A DNA stretch of 64,000 nucleotides from Chionis minor (taxonomy: Eukaryota; Chordata; Aves; Charadriiformes; Chionididae), in NCBI GenBank assembly GCA_013398295.1, contig VZSF01003923.1, positions 117,214-181,213 on the forward strand, in the 5' to 3' direction. Positions 23,701 through 38,700 of this stretch are shown here, in pieces. How positions within the stretch are numbered: the first letter of the stretch is position 1; each line of letters starts with the position of its first letter. The position numbers were made by a program, and so were the translations under genes. Below the pieces are notes generated by a model. It ran no database searches and had not been told where the DNA came from. It saw only the letters and a list, made by a program, of their open reading frames with translations.

Positions 23701-26700
23701 CCTTACAAACATGCAAAAAGAGAGATACAGAAATTCCCAAGTCTGATGAACCTTAGCCACCGTCTGATCGATCTAACCCAGACTCAGCTCTGTCTTGGTG
23801 TAAATCAGGCAAACGCATTTAAAACGCCAATAAATTTTAAAACTATGTTGTAAACCTGTTTTCTTGACTGTGTGTAGATCCAATCTGACTATGACTGAAC
23901 AAGGAGTGCCGATTTACAGCTAGCTTCAGCTTTGGAAGTCCTCTACTTTTGACATTTTATAGTGTTAGCTGACATCTCATCTTTAAAGGTCCCTTCCAAC
24001 CCAAACCATTCTATGATTCTGTGATATTTCCCTCTAGTATTTCTAAGAAAAATCGGTTTTACCTATAAATACAGGACACCTGGCTACTAGGTGGGAGATG
24101 TGAAACATTTTGAACTTTGAGCACCAAGGATCTCAAAAACACCCTTAGAAACCATAATTTTAGCCCTTGGTTTGGAGACTGAAAGGGAGTGGATAGAAGT
24201 ACAGTTACGAGGGGATAAAGTGTTATTAAGTGAGTGAACGTACAGGAGCTCCAGGTGACAGATGGCAAAGAAAAGATGATAACAGAGCAAATATCATGTG
24301 CATTAGGCTGACTGCCATGCTGGTGGTCAAAACCACCGGCTGTTTCTAGTTATTCCCCAAAGAAACTCAACTTAGTGGTGAAGCTGATGGGAAGACCTTT
24401 TAAAGGCTGATTCTGTTTTGACAGATTATCAGTGGTTCAAAGACATTCCTTATATTCAAAAAGGAAAATGCAGCTGGAAGGTACCGGCACCCACGGGAAG
24501 GTGGGTACTCTGGTGGTACCCACCAACTCTGGACTTTCAAATGAGAAAGAAAAATTACCTCTGCTTCAGTGACGACGCTCTTCTTGAATAAACGGTCGAG
24601 GAGCTCTTCGTTGGAGCATCTGGCAACGGCATTAAGGCAAAACAGAATTACAGTTAAATGCCTATTTTTTACTTTGTAACTACCTCCATCCAGATGACGG
24701 AGCAGAATTGATGAGGTGATCTTGGGCAATGTGATGTGCATGTAATTCATTAAAATCTCATTAAAATAGAATTGGGCTGCTCTAAACCTGTGCTGCCGAC
24801 GCACAGGAGCACGGTATCGCTTGTGCTAAAATCTGCCTGTTAGTAATGGGCTTTTCGGCTCTGCACCGCATTCTCCTGGTGCTCACCCAGACTGGATCTC
24901 ATGGAATCAGAGTCCTTCACTTCCAGACATTTCAGAAAAGAGGTTTGCTGCTTAACAACTCGTTCACACTTGTCTATACAAGTATCATGATTTTTCCCCA
25001 AACAGCAGAAACATAGTACTTCCGTGAGGAGCTCACAGAGCTGTCCTATCCCACAGCGCAGAGAATGACTGTGTGTGTCCTTTTATCTCAGGCAAAACCT
25101 AAAAAGGCTTAATTGCTCAGTTATTTAATAAATGAGCTCTGCCCGGTACTTCCCAGCCTCCTCGGTGAAGCAGCACGGAAAAGGATACAACTCCAGAATC
25201 AAAATCAGGGTTTTCCGCGTTTCAAACTGATCCAGGAGCCTGGTAATTCTGTCGTGGGACAGAGAGGCAAGAATATCCCTCTCTTGATGTGCACGAGACT
25301 TCGTTTTGCTCCGTAGAGGTATGAATTTGGCAGCACAAGACACTCTGTTCCCTTTATGTACAACTCGTTTCACAAAACTGAAGCAGCCCCTGCGTAAAAT
25401 GAAAGGACAAGCCCTGCTCAGACTTGGATCAAACCCCTCAAAGCAGGTGCAGATCTTTCCACAACCCAACCGTTGACAGCTCCCCACTGCCCAGGCCTTA
25501 AATTCTCCAAGAGAAAAGGCTGATTTGCCGGTACGTGAGGTGCTGTTGCCCTCTCCTGGTTGCCTCTAAAACTAAGCAAGGAGTTCACACCAAGGGAAAA
25601 GCTGTTTCAGGTGATACAGCCTGTGCTGACAAAGGCTCTTGGATCCCTTGGGTGGGCACAGGGCTTGTACATACGTCGCTACGGGCTTGTGATGCCAACG
25701 TGCCCGAGGAGCCACACCTGGGCACCTCTCCTGCCAGCCCAGGGCTGGTACTTTTTCTGGTTGGAGCTACTTGGACCTACGGGCTGTGTGGACCATCCCG
25801 TCATTCTGTGAGAAACCTCAGCAAAGTGTTTCCAGCACCTCCCACCTCTGCCAGCACTTTCACCTTTTCAGACTTTTCCACAGCTGGGTCCACCTCTGCC
25901 TCTGGTTCCACGTGCTGAGCAGCTCAGATGGGCAATTAGGTATTCTCCGTTAGAGGTACCATAAACTTGGAAAATTCACTTACCTTCCAATCTCCTGCTT
26001 AACTTCATAAAGGGAATGGAGCTTCCTCCTGGTGGCCACTTTCTTCTCTGCTTGGTCTTTCTTAGCTTTGGAAATGAAGGAAAATATAAATGTTAATATT
26101 CAGGCAACAACGCCTTGTGAATAGCATGCAAAGTTATTGCAGGACAATTTCAGGCAGGAAAAATTACAGGTGTCCGCTAAGCTTCTGCACAGAATTTAGC
26201 GGAGCTGTTTGATGACAGAACCTGCCAAAATGAACTTTGGGGCTGCATCTGACATAAATCAGCAGAGCCAGAACACCACCAGAGACACAGCCCCACTTAT
26301 TTCTGTGGCCCATGGGATCAGTTCATCATGGAGTTCGAAGCAGAGGGAAAAAAATATCTCATTTGTATATCTCTGTGTAGATTGTTCGACCGTTTGCCCT
26401 TATGCTGGATCCTGCCACACTGGGGACAGGCAAATGCCACGCAGGAATGCAGAGCGGATGCCATATGGGCATCAGAAGATGACTGCAACAGAGGACACGT
26501 TGCGATGGGTATGGAAGCAACTCCTGCAGCTGAAGGAACCACCTTACCTTCACGGACTATAAGCTCTGCTTTGCACAACACCTCCCCTCCTGCATTTTTG
26601 GCAACACAGGTATAAACACCACCATCTTCTGAGACCGCGTTGTCCACGACTAAGAAATACGTTGTCCCTTCATTCCCTTGATGGAGCCTGTGGCTCTCCG

Positions 26701-29700
26701 TCAGCAACGACGTGCCCTGAAAGAGTGAAATGACATTTTGGCACCGGGAAAACCAAGATGGAAACAGATGTTTCATCCCTTCGGGAAACGAGATGCAGGA
26801 GCAGAGCTACAACGTAGACCTTTTAGGCTAGCAAATCTCACTAACAAAATCCTGGCTGAAGAAGTCCCCCCTGGGTAACTTTTTCTCTGCTTCCACCTTA
26901 CCCAGTAACATTTTTGTTTCATAACCCATTCCTGGGAATACAGGCTTGGGAGGGATCACCAGGGCTGTGTGGTTTGTTCTTCGGCTCTCCCAGCGCACCG
27001 CGGCCGGGCAGCCAGCCCAGGGAGCACAAAGACCAGCTCCTTTGCTGCTGCTGGGTCTCCAGCTTGTGCTGACACTTTTGCTGCTTAATATATTCATAAA
27101 TGCTATGAAAAGAGGGGTAGAGGAGGGAGCATGTGTGACTGTCCTGCTTTGAGCAACACTGGACTAATTTCTCTTCTAATGCTGGGGAAAAACTGCATTT
27201 TTAGAGGACTCTAGTGCCTGAACTTGTGAAAATATTTACTTTACAGCCAGCCATGGTGTGGGGGTTTCAAGGTCTCGGTGTTTTCGAGCTCGCCAGGTAC
27301 AGGGATGAGGAGGAGCGAGACCCGGGCACTTGCCCCAAGCTGCCAACAGGATTGTTTCATACCATGAACGGCACATTCCATAGAAATTAGAAAGTTTGCT
27401 GCAAAGCTCTGATTCCCTTGATATCAATGATACAGAGAACTTCTTGCCCCGGTGCTGGAGGCCTGAGCCCTTCCCTTCCCCCTGAAGCCACAGCGCTCGC
27501 AGTGTCCCACATTTTCTGTCCCCCGCTGGGAGTGCACGGCTTCCTACAGATAGAATGGGCTGAGTATAATCCTGTACATTTTATATTGGTATCGGGATCA
27601 ATATTGCTTCTTTAGTGTTATTGATGTTAATTATCTAGTCTTGTTCTATTAAATCTGTTTGCATTTCAACCCCCGGCTTTCCTTGTTTTGCCCCAATTCC
27701 CCTTCCTGGGTGGGGAGAGGTCATGGGGTGATGGAATAATTGTCTAAATGACAATAAATTGTCGTGGGTTTCTCAAACCATAACAGTGACACAGAGAGTA
27801 GATTATGAAGATTTACACAAGAGCCTTATAAGACTGCCTGACTGGGCAGTAAAATGCCAGATAAATGTATATAATATGGATAAATGTAAAATAATGCAAG
27901 CCTATTCCCCCATGTGAAATGTGGCCCCTGAGCCATTCCTTATTATACTGCAGAAAAACTTTGAGTTATGGTAGATCACTCCATGGCAGCAGCAGCTCAG
28001 TGCTTGGCGGCCAAAATACCAGATGTCAGAAATTATTAGGGAGGAAATGAAGAAAGCATCATCTTAAAAATCCTCGGTTTGCCTCGTGTGTGGTGCTGTT
28101 GCAGCAATGTTCTTTCTCTAACAGCTTCCAGGTGAGGATGGACAGAGCAAGTTGGGGCTCTTCAGCCTGGAAGGGAGGCTCGATACCACACGATAGCGCT
28201 GTACTGAATTAGGAGTAGCCTCGTGAGTTAATAATTAATTAATCACGAGAATTTAAAGGGATTAACTTTAAAGTTCCGCTGGCTCGGGATAACTCTGAGC
28301 TGAAAATGTCAGAGACTGGGAGAAAACGAAGAGGGCGCATCATATATTCTTGTCTGATTCTTAGTCTTTTCGGCGTGTTCAGGTTTGTGCCTGTGCATGT
28401 GTGTGTGTGTGTGTAAGTGGGTTCTTAGCATTTTTTATTGGTTTTTTAAGGTTATTTTATTTGTCTGAGTAGCTCGTCCACACTGAAAATAATATATAAA
28501 AAAAAAAGGGAATAAAACTTTGGTGTACAAAGCAGTTAGTTGGACAGAGAGTTACAGACAATCATTACTGAACAACCGTGGCTTATTTCAGGGGCGTGAC
28601 AATATTCTGAGGAAAAATAAATGATTTCTCCTTCCTTCCCATGGGATATTCATCGTCACACTCATTTTACCAATTAGCTGCAGAACAGATACAGAGCCTG
28701 GAAGTCATGTTGACAATTAGAATAATTCACTTTTAATCCCACCCCAAAACTACAGGACACATCTTGGTGGCTCTCAGACAGACACCAATCACCCTTCCTG
28801 CCCACCTTGGTCCCCAAAACCATCTTGGTTGCCCTCTCTAGGCACTGGAGACAGCATGAGATGGGTGACTGGTGGTACCAGGGAGAACTGCAGCTCATTC
28901 AACAAAGTCTATAGATACAACCCAGAATCAATGTAAGAGGTGAGGGATAAAAGAACAAAGGAAATTCCCCGCAGAAATACTGCTCTACAGTCCTTTCTGT
29001 AGTCCTCATTCTCAGCCAGAGAAAGGTCTGCACTTACCTTAAACCACAAAACGGTAGGTTGAGGGGTTCCTTCAATGACTGCCTGGAATTTGGCACGCTC
29101 CCCAGCGTTCACCTGCACGTCCTCTATCGTCACTTGCATGTAGGGAGGACCTGGTGAGACAACACGGTTTGGCCGTGGTGCGCGCAGGGAGGTCGAGTCA
29201 CTCAAACGGGATTTACAGGACCGGCCATTCGGAATCTGACATTAGCTCAGTGTCAAATCCAAAGATATCACAGCAATACATGTGGGGTTCTTTATACTGC
29301 CATTACTTTTAGGCTTTGTATCTTCACGCTTACCTATTATTTTTTTGTTTAATAAACAGCTACTGCTCAAGAAATGGAAGTTTAAAAAAAATCAAGAGCT
29401 GTTACCAAAAGTAAAGACAATTAGAATTGTGGGATGTGGGAGGGGGAAATAAGACTCTTCCTTACTTGTTGGGGTCTTCTGCTCAGTCTTATACACACAC
29501 GTTCTTTCTGTTGTCTCGATATAAACTTCACTGTGTACATCCCAGACCACGTCTCCTTCTCTTCTGTACCAGTCGCCTGCCCCCGCGGCTGGTGATGTGC
29601 TTTCATGAAACCCAAGAAAAAAGGCCATTACACAGTCACATACAACCACAGAGATACAGGATTACTCCCCGCCATCGATCCGTGTGTTTAATCACCAAAA

Positions 29701-32700
29701 AAATCATTATTTACTTAAATACAAGAAGAATTTTGTTTTGGGAGAATTAATTTCTCTCTAACCTTTTCTATCTTTCTGGCACAACGCCTGTGTGAACAGG
29801 CTTCTAAAAATAAGAAGAAACCTACAAGAATCAGTTCGAGTCATCACCTGCTTCCTCCGCCATAATGGACTTGCTTTTCTTGCAACAAAGTTTGCCGCAT
29901 TCAGAAATGTGTAGTTTGGGATGGGTATTTACCCGGGCATAGGAACGGTGCGCTCCTGAGTGCTTCCATCTCCAGCGGCCGTCTCTTCACGGGGAGGACC
30001 GCGGCTGGGCTTTGGCACGCTTGGTTCTTCAGCTGGAATCTGCCTTTGGGCTTTGCCTGGCAGCAGAAATAGGGCAAGTTAGACACGTCCCCTCTGAGGG
30101 CACACCTGAAACCCAGAGCAAAGCGTTGGAGCCATCTCTAGTCTGCCTCGTGTCAGAACTGAGTCCATCTGACCACGGCTGGGTGCAGTCACTGAAGCTA
30201 AGAGGAGAATCTGGGCCCTTTTGAGAAGGCAGGAAGCCAAAGGGTTTGAATAACTGAATATCTGGAAGGCGGCACATTGCTGACTGGGCAAAACTAGCTT
30301 TTCTGTAAGGAAACACGCACAGACACGAATAAGAAAGACAGTCAGCAGGAACAAGAAGAAATAGGATGACTGTAAGGATAGTGTGAGTTCAATGCATCCC
30401 TTATAGGAGATATTTTAACTGTTTTTGAGTTCTACCTCATGGCTCTGATGAAATAATAGAATCATTTAGGTTGGAAAAGACCCTTAAGACCATCGAGTCC
30501 AACTGTTAACCTAATGGTCCCAGGTCCGCCACTAAACCATGTCCCTCAGCACCACCTCAACACCTCTTTTAAATACCTCCAGGGATGCCCAGCATTAGCC
30601 TCGTACGTGTGAATGTTTTAATTAAACTTCGCATTATGAGAACAGATCCTGACTCACTGGTGACATGACAGACAGCATCAGTGAAACGAGGAAGTTTGCA
30701 TCAGTGTAAAACCAGTGGTCAAGGCTGGCCCTGGCTGGGGGTACAGCTAATATGGAGATAATACGGAGGGATGCTAATATGGAGGACCTGGTGATGTTAG
30801 AGCATCAGCATTGGTACACCTCCAGTGGGCTCTTTGATAATTTCCTCATACAACTCTAAGGTACACCAAAACAAGGTTTGACAGCTCAGGCTTACAGGAA
30901 CAAGAAAATAAAAAGATGGTGCAGCTTGATGGCAGTTCGGGTATTGTTCTTCTTTTATTATTAAATATTTTATCAGCTATATCTTCAAAAACTAGTTTGG
31001 TCTTCCATTTCAAAAGTACCTCTTTGTCTTTTGATATTGACCATTGGAGTTACCCCATAGGATAAAGTGCATCATCTCCTCCTTCATCTGAGGAGAAAAG
31101 GTTAAATCAAGGGGAGTCTTCTCCCCAGTGGGAAGGACCTTTTTGGGGAGCACTCTAAGGATTGTTTAGTGCTGGCTGGTATTGGAAAAAAAGCAACAGT
31201 TTCTAGAAATCACATAAGACAGCTCTATTGGGGTGGAAAACATGGTTCCTCGAGGCATTACTGGTAGGGTCAGAGATCCCAGGTTGGTGGGATTGTGCTT
31301 TCCTATTGCCAGCATTATCAAAATATTTGCCTTCTTTTTATTCAAAGCATGTGATCATAGGGACAGTTGTCAAGTCTCCATCTTATGAAAATAATTCCCC
31401 ACATTAATAAGATGTTTAGGTTTCTCAGATGAAGGGACTGCAAAACCATCTCATTCGCTATTCCATTATCTCCAGTTATGACTAAGGTAATAATCCAACT
31501 AGTTGACATTTTACTTATGATTTTTTGAGTCCTCCTGTTTCATCAGAGGATTATCTTCAGAGATTATTTCCTACTAGAAAGAAAAAAAAGTTTTAAAGCC
31601 CTGTCTTTTTTTTATGCAGTTATTTTGGGTCTGATTCTGTGAAACGCTTCTATCCTTGTTATGTTTTAGACAAGAATATCTTTTTTTTTAAGCAGCATCT
31701 GGAGTTTGAGGGCTGAAGGCTACTTGACATTATCCCTTGAAGTTGACACTGATGGAGGATAGTTACTCTGACTTGACACAGCGACAGCTTTGACTTGTTA
31801 TGACAGAAGCAGAGGGAGAGAGGAAGGGTTGCCGCTTATTCATGGGTTTTTTTAAAAAAAACCCAACAATGCAAGGACAAAAGACTTGTTTTCTGTCAAG
31901 ACACAGCCACGCACATCATTAGTTTTAATCACACAGAAACGATTAAGGCTCCAGGGCCAGTGAAATGCAGGTGAACCTGACACCCCCAACATCCTAGAAA
32001 GTCTCCAGCAGTTGATACCGGGGTGTTGTTTATGGCAAAGAGTAAATGAAAAGCAACCTCCCTTACCTACCCCACCAAATCAAAACCCAGATGACTTCTG
32101 CAAATATAAAGGAGGGATCCCGTTCCACCTTCTTCCAAAAAAAACCCCAAAACTGAAGCAACTCCAGGGTCAATAAACCTAAGGTGGAAAAATCCCCAAT
32201 CCCTCAGTTTTTGGCAGGTGATGAACCAAACTCTACTTCAGACACAGTTTTCAAACACCTGTTTCCAGAAAGACCCGCCCCAAACTTGCGTCCAACCTAA
32301 CCCCAACCCACAGTCCCACATTTCTTTGGGTCTGAATGTCCTCTCTTAATCTGCATCTGCTCAAAATGAAACAGAAAAATGAGCAAAAAACCATCATTAT
32401 TGGTGTTCAATATTTTTGCCTCTCTTGACACCCATGGGACATTTTACAGATTCACATCAAACCTACCATGACCTGCAGCAGCCTGGGTTTGGGTATAGGC
32501 TTCATGAAGTAGCACAGAGGGCCTGGCTGCTGTTTCTGAGTGCTCTGAAGGAACAGACCCAAGAAGGCCAAGGCCACCATCTCCTCCTCGCATGCCTGGG
32601 GGAAGAGTCACCAGCAGCGATGCCGAGTCCATGAGTTTCTTTAGAGCTGTCTTGATCTCCTTATCAGCACGCTGAAGCGAGGCCTGGACAGAACTCTCCA

Positions 32701-35700
32701 TCTCTGACTGTGGGGAAGTCATTCCTACAGACAAGAAGAACAGCTTTTCTCTCTTCAGGGTAAAAAGAATATAACATCATCATCCAACCCACGAAAATAT
32801 TTGCAATCGTATCATTTTTCCCTCCTAGAGCAGAGAGCTGATGCAGAAATGCTTATTCCAGCAAGAGGGAATGTACCTAAGACTTAGAATAAGGTGGCTG
32901 GCAGAACACACTTCAGAAAGACCTATCTCATCAGGTTGAAGACACTGTGGCACACTGCACACACCCCCAGCCTCTCTCCCCAGACAGCAGAATGAAGGAT
33001 CCGTTTCCCAACTCAACCCTACGTTGTCTGGTCTGTCAAAAATACTGTTATTAAGATCACTAAAATGAACCCAGCGGTGACCCCTTGCACTGCTATAGAC
33101 GCTACGCGCAAGGAGGACATCATTCTCACCGGGAAGGAGGAGGAGCGAGCAGGTACCAGCCTCACCGGTGGCTCTGGAGAAGGGCAGGGGAAAGAAGTGG
33201 AGGCTGCTCTGCTTCATGAGCCTGTAACTCTGAGAGGATGGCAGAAAAGCTGCTATTTGCAGAATAATTTGTCCAACCTTGCAATATTTAAATGTTTTAG
33301 CTAGGCTTTGCACTGGAAGGCACCTGAGACTTTTAAATTTGGACTGGACTGTGGCTTTGCAAGACACTCTAGAAGCCAGGTCATGGCCTGTGTGGTGACG
33401 CACAGCGTTGTGTATAGGGAAGAATTATACAACAGAAGATACAACAACTCCTGCCTCAAGAAACTCACGGACTTGAAGGCAGAGAGAAGACAACAGCTTT
33501 CCACACGTAAAAATGGATTTTCAAGCATACATCTTTGCAGAACAGCAGAACAGCAGAACAGAACCCAGGAGATAAATACCATGGCCTCATCCCCAGTCAG
33601 CACTGGTAACAGAAGCTAGGCTAGGATGGGATTATAGGACCTCAGGAGCTCATCTCATCCGATCTCCTGCCCAATACACCTTCCACAAAACTTGAACAGG
33701 CACAACAAAGGGACAGACAGTGTCTCTGGAAACCCTCAAGTAACCATCAAGACAGACAAGGTGCATGTCAGATTAAGACAGTTCATCACGTTCATGGCAT
33801 GGTTGCTTGCCAAGCAAGTGTGCAACCTCGAGCCATGGTGTGGTTCAGGAAAACAGTAAGAGCACTTCCACACAAACGGCCGTGGCTGGTTTAACGTCAT
33901 TGACACAGAAGTATGTCCTCTATCTGTTTTGATTCTGCTCCTTTCCCGGCCTTAAGAAAGTAAATTCCCATGATATGTAAAGTTGAAGGCTACGTTTGGA
34001 TCAGCCCCCCTTGAAGACATCTCGCTTGATTTTTGTTTTCAATGTCCTCCCCATGAGTGTAGCGGTTAAGAAATATTTCAGTTCTGGGTTTGTTGATGGA
34101 AAAAGGCAAGTTTTGCTCACAGGATGTCCCAGACCGCCCGCCAGCGTTGGTCAGCACTGGGCTGGGTGGAAGATCTTTAAATATTTCCCTAGATAAATAT
34201 TTTGATTCCCTGGTGTTCCTGTTGTGATTGTCACCAAGTGGTGCTGTCCTACGAGCTGGGCAGCTGCCAACAACTGCAATGCATAGAAAGGGTTGAAACA
34301 CATGTAATATCTCTCAATGAGAAACTATATTCACAGGTTATATATATACAGCTCATACGTAACCACAGGTCTCCCCCATGCTGCTAATACCACCACTTTC
34401 CTCCCCGTTTCCATCCTGTTTAGGGATGTTACACGCTATGAGGAACGTCAGTATTAGCTGAGGTACGTCAAACTAATGCCGCAGTGATGACACAACTCTG
34501 ATGAAGAGCCTGTTTCCCAATTTTAAATTCTCAGCCATGAACATTTCTGCCCCACAGGTTCTTCAGCCAGTAACCAGGAAGACAAGACTGACATGTATTT
34601 CAAAGCTTCAATTCGGCCTCAGAGAAGGACCCAAGAGAACGAGCGTTGCTCAAAGTTATTGACTTCTAAATCTGGGTTGGAAGTTTCCCTAAAAACATGT
34701 TCTTTCACTTCAAGGCTTCTGAAACGGTCCGTCAGAAGCTGAGCTAGCGCTGTATTTTTGGGTTGCAACCCAGCTCCTGCTGAAGCTGGTGGGAAAAGCG
34801 GCTGAGATGATGCACTATTGAGTGCCATGAACAGAGAAGAACACAGAAACCCAGTGAGTTCAGTGACAGCAGATGCAAGACATTTATTGATATAAATTCA
34901 GCATCTAACAGCATATCTTGCATTTGATTTTTTTTTTATTTGAGGTTTTTTTGGTGTTTTTTTTCTTTTTGTATCTCAAGCAAACTGAAGTTTCCACTTT
35001 ACTAATACCCATATACCTGCAGGAATTTTAGTAAAACATTCTTTGTATTAAAAGTTTTAATACAGCTGTATGTTTTCATCTACGAGAAATAAACCCCCAC
35101 ACATCTCATTAGTTATCTACATAGTTTAATCACTTACAAGCATAATTTTTAACCTCTAGGAAAATATTTTGAAAGTATATGTAATGAACTTTTCATAAAC
35201 CTTTCACTTTTTGAACAGAGTCCTGCATAGGACTTTAAAACCTCCTTTCATTTTTTTCTCTTTTGCTTAAATTTCAAAAGAGCATGTAAACAGATGTTAA
35301 TTGCTTTGGGCTAATGAATCAAAGTATAGTAATTTCTTCTACGACCAGCTGAACTGCAAACTTTCGGCTTCTTTAGAAAAACCTGAGCATTATCCACAAC
35401 AGGAGAAAACCTCCACAAGCCTTTGCACGTCCTTATTACTTTTTGAATGAATATTATATTTCCAAAGACTATCATAGAGCAAATTCTTTTCTCAGCAGTA
35501 TTTTTGTAAATCCAAATCAAATCCACCTCCTTCTGTGGAATTATTCTAGACTGATACTGGAATAACTGAGACCAGAATCAGGCCCAATAAAAAAGAACTA
35601 TTTTCGATTTTGAAAGTATTTCTCTGTTGTATGTTTGTTACTTTCCAACGTACAGTGCGATATATGCAAAAAGCACTAATATATATCCATCGCGTTGCTT

Positions 35701-38700
35701 AATTATAAAACAAACAGTATAAACCAAGGAGAGGTTATAAAAAATGGGAGAGTAACATAAAAGAGACTTGATTTCTTTCACCACATGTAATCACTGGAAA
35801 AGCATCCTATATCATGAGGGTAGTGCACAGGATATTACACGTAACGCCCTGTTTGGATATTGAAAGTAAAAGGCTGTGAAGCCAATATGTTCATTTTAGT
35901 CGGTACATGATCAAGGTGCAGCTGACAGAAGGAAAAAACCATAAGCTATTCTTTTCTACAAACCATAACCTATTCTTTTCTACAAGCACCTTTTGTGAAC
36001 TCAATCCCTGTTAGCGGGAATATTGCCTGGAGGAATCCAGAACAAGCTTCACTATTTTACCCATCTGGGAAACACTGAGGCAACACCACACATCAACGCT
36101 TCCAAGGCAAAAACTCACTCAATCCTCTCTCTTCATGCTAGTTGGAAACTCAGCTGTGTCCCAGCGTTCCTCGTTTCCCTGGACCATCTAAATGACACCA
36201 TTTGCTATCATGATGGTGCTACACAACTCAGCTGGGACAAGGTGTTGGGACTTTTCAGCCCACATCTCTCTCTGTGACAGAGAGGGCCAGCGCTTGGTCC
36301 TACTGAGGTCAATGACAAGCTCCCGCTGACTTTGACTAGGACCAATATTTGGGCCCGTGAGCTCATTTCTTTCCAGGGCTGAGCAACGCGAGGAAGGTCA
36401 GTGCAACATCCATTTTTGGTGAAGCCAACAGGAATGGGCCGTGCTCAGGGTATATCTGAGCCTTCCCCGGGCAATCAGCGCTCCCACTGAGCCGCAAAGC
36501 TCCAGGGAAACTCAGCAGAAGGCAGTACCTCTAGAAGACAGCTCCACCTACGTGGTTACAGTAATAGGATGCAATTGCAACTGGCAGGGCTTCCAAGCAG
36601 CTCGATACATTTTGAAGAGATGTATTTTTCAACCAGGCATTTACGGTAAAGAAATCTTTTCTTTCTTTTTTTTTTTTTCTTTTTTTACAGAAAAAAACCC
36701 CAAAACAAAACAACCACCGACCCTGTCTTTGTGCTCCTGCTACTTCACTGTAGCTCAGCGGTGAATCCCTCCTACCCAATGAAGGAGACATCACCCACCC
36801 CTCTGTTAAAAGTGATGTTTCACCACTGGCACGTACAGGAGACCAAATATTCTTCCAGCAATATGTATTGACAAAGACCACATCTGTGGTCCTTTCTACG
36901 TGTTAGCGTTTGATTATCGATGCAGAAGTCATTTTGTGCAGCACTTTAATCTTTCAGTGCACATTAGGTAAATCTGTATTTTAAAAAGATGTGGTTTATA
37001 AATCCACCGCACTAGAATGCAGAATAAGGAAACCCACATCTTTAGACAACTAGGAAGTGGACTTGGAAATAAAAGTCATTTAAAAAAGATGGTCTTATTT
37101 TACTTAAAGCAGAAGAGAACAACAAAATCCTTGCTTCCTCAAGTCAGCGGGACTTTCACCATTGACTTTAGTCAAATTAGGATTTCAAGCAAAGGGTCTG
37201 AGCAGCCCTTTGCATTCCTGGTAAATGCAGTATTTTCTCTACGTTTCGTTCCGTGGCAGAAGTTTAAAATAACGTGATCAGGCTGTGCACATTGAAAGGT
37301 TTATGAAGAAATTTTGACAGAGCTAATTGGCGTCAAAAGCGCGCGGCAGAGTCAAGGCAGCGTGAAGCTTCGTGACCTTCAGGCGCACGCAGTGACAGGA
37401 GATTGTTTTAGCTGGAAACAGTCCTCCTGTCCCGGGCTGCTGAAGGATGCTGAAAAGCTTCGGTACTTTCACCTACCTGCCACACCAAAATTTACAAATT
37501 GGCACGTGAAATAGTTTTTAAGTTTTAAGGACAAAAAGGCGCTTATTCATTTACATTTCTGTCATAGGCAGGAGAATGGGGCTTTACCTAAACCTACGAT
37601 CACCGCTCCACTATGGAATGATATATGTTCACCTCAATCAAAGCTTTTAAAATGACAAACTGTTTTGACAGACATGTTCCCTTTAAGACTGGAAAAGCTC
37701 GACATATCATATTTAAATATATTTTCCTCAAAGGTATTCCCTTGTACCTGTTACCTTGTGATCTTTGCCACCAATTCCCCTCACCTACAACAATTTCGAT
37801 TAGTTTTTTTGTTAAAACGCGGCTTTCTTTTGTGTTGAAAATTATGCTTGTGTCTGCTCAGCTTTGGGAGAGGTCTTCTGTGCTGATGTGCAAGGTAACA
37901 GGTTCACCGACAGTCCCGTAGCTGAGGGTTCTCGTGGAAACTTCAGTTTTAAAGCTTGACTGTCCGCTGTCCGCTGAGAGCTGGACTTCAGTGCAGAAAG
38001 ACGGTTTCACCATGAAGGAGGGACCAGGAGAAGCTGCCGCTGCATGCACTCCAGGTGTCATGGCCATGCAGGTGTCACTCACATGGAAAGAGATGTTTGA
38101 GGGGCCTAAAGACTGCACGCCGGTTACTCTAGATGCTGACATGAACACGCTCCCAGGAACGTGCTCCTCAAACTGGCTGAAAAAGCTTTGCCTGGGCTTG
38201 GAAACCACAGGTCTCCCCAGGTTCAGCAGCACGGGCTTCCCAATCATTGGCTCGTTGATCTCTGTCTGCAGCACGGAGATCTCGCAGGGTTTGTCTGCCG
38301 GCTGTTTCTGACCATCACACCCGTAGGTTTCACCTTCCTCGGGAACATAATCTTCAAGATCCTCCAAAGTTAATACTTTGCCATTGTGGGTTAAGATTTT
38401 GCGGTCCCGGGTGCTAATGTCATCTATCTGTAGTTCCTCTGGTTCATCAGCTATAATGACGTTGCCCTCCTCTGGAAGGACATCTTGTATTATTTCAGGT
38501 ATCTCCTCTTCAACAGGCCAAGATACGTCTAATTCATCTGCCTCCTCTATAACCTCCGGACTCGCTGGTGAGAACAGAAGTTCCTGCTGGTCTGCAGCAG
38601 CTGTCTCAAAACTGAAGATCAAAGGCTCACCCCCGCAGGCATGCAGTGGGGAAGCGATATCTGACCCGTAGTAAGCACTTGTTTCCTGTGGGAAGCTCTT

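Larger units (their letters stand above)
19616..26547 (-). other. OBSCN: Introns of the kinase-1 region
   Basis: The exon gaps contain a CR1 tail (23978-24025), a minisatellite (23655-23697) and otherwise nothing recognised. Confidence 0.6.
26717..29037 (-). other. OBSCN: Intron splitting the Ig domain before kinase 1
   Basis: About 2.3 kb with a solo LTR (27140-27785), a possible CR1 bit and a GT repeat. Nothing else is seen. Confidence 0.6.
30057..34864 (-). other. OBSCN: Isoform-B introns and sequence past the isoform-A poly(A) site
   Basis: Apart from exon 32467-32724 and a CR1 fragment at 30454-30600, nothing is supported. The frames on both strands at 33.0-33.6 kb show no motif. Confidence 0.55.

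Noticed and set aside
26056..26065. Alternative acceptor at 26056 for the first kinase-1 exon
   Set aside because: In frame, but it lacks a pyrimidine tract. The site giving a start at 26065 is better. A NAGNAG-like choice is possible but not shown.
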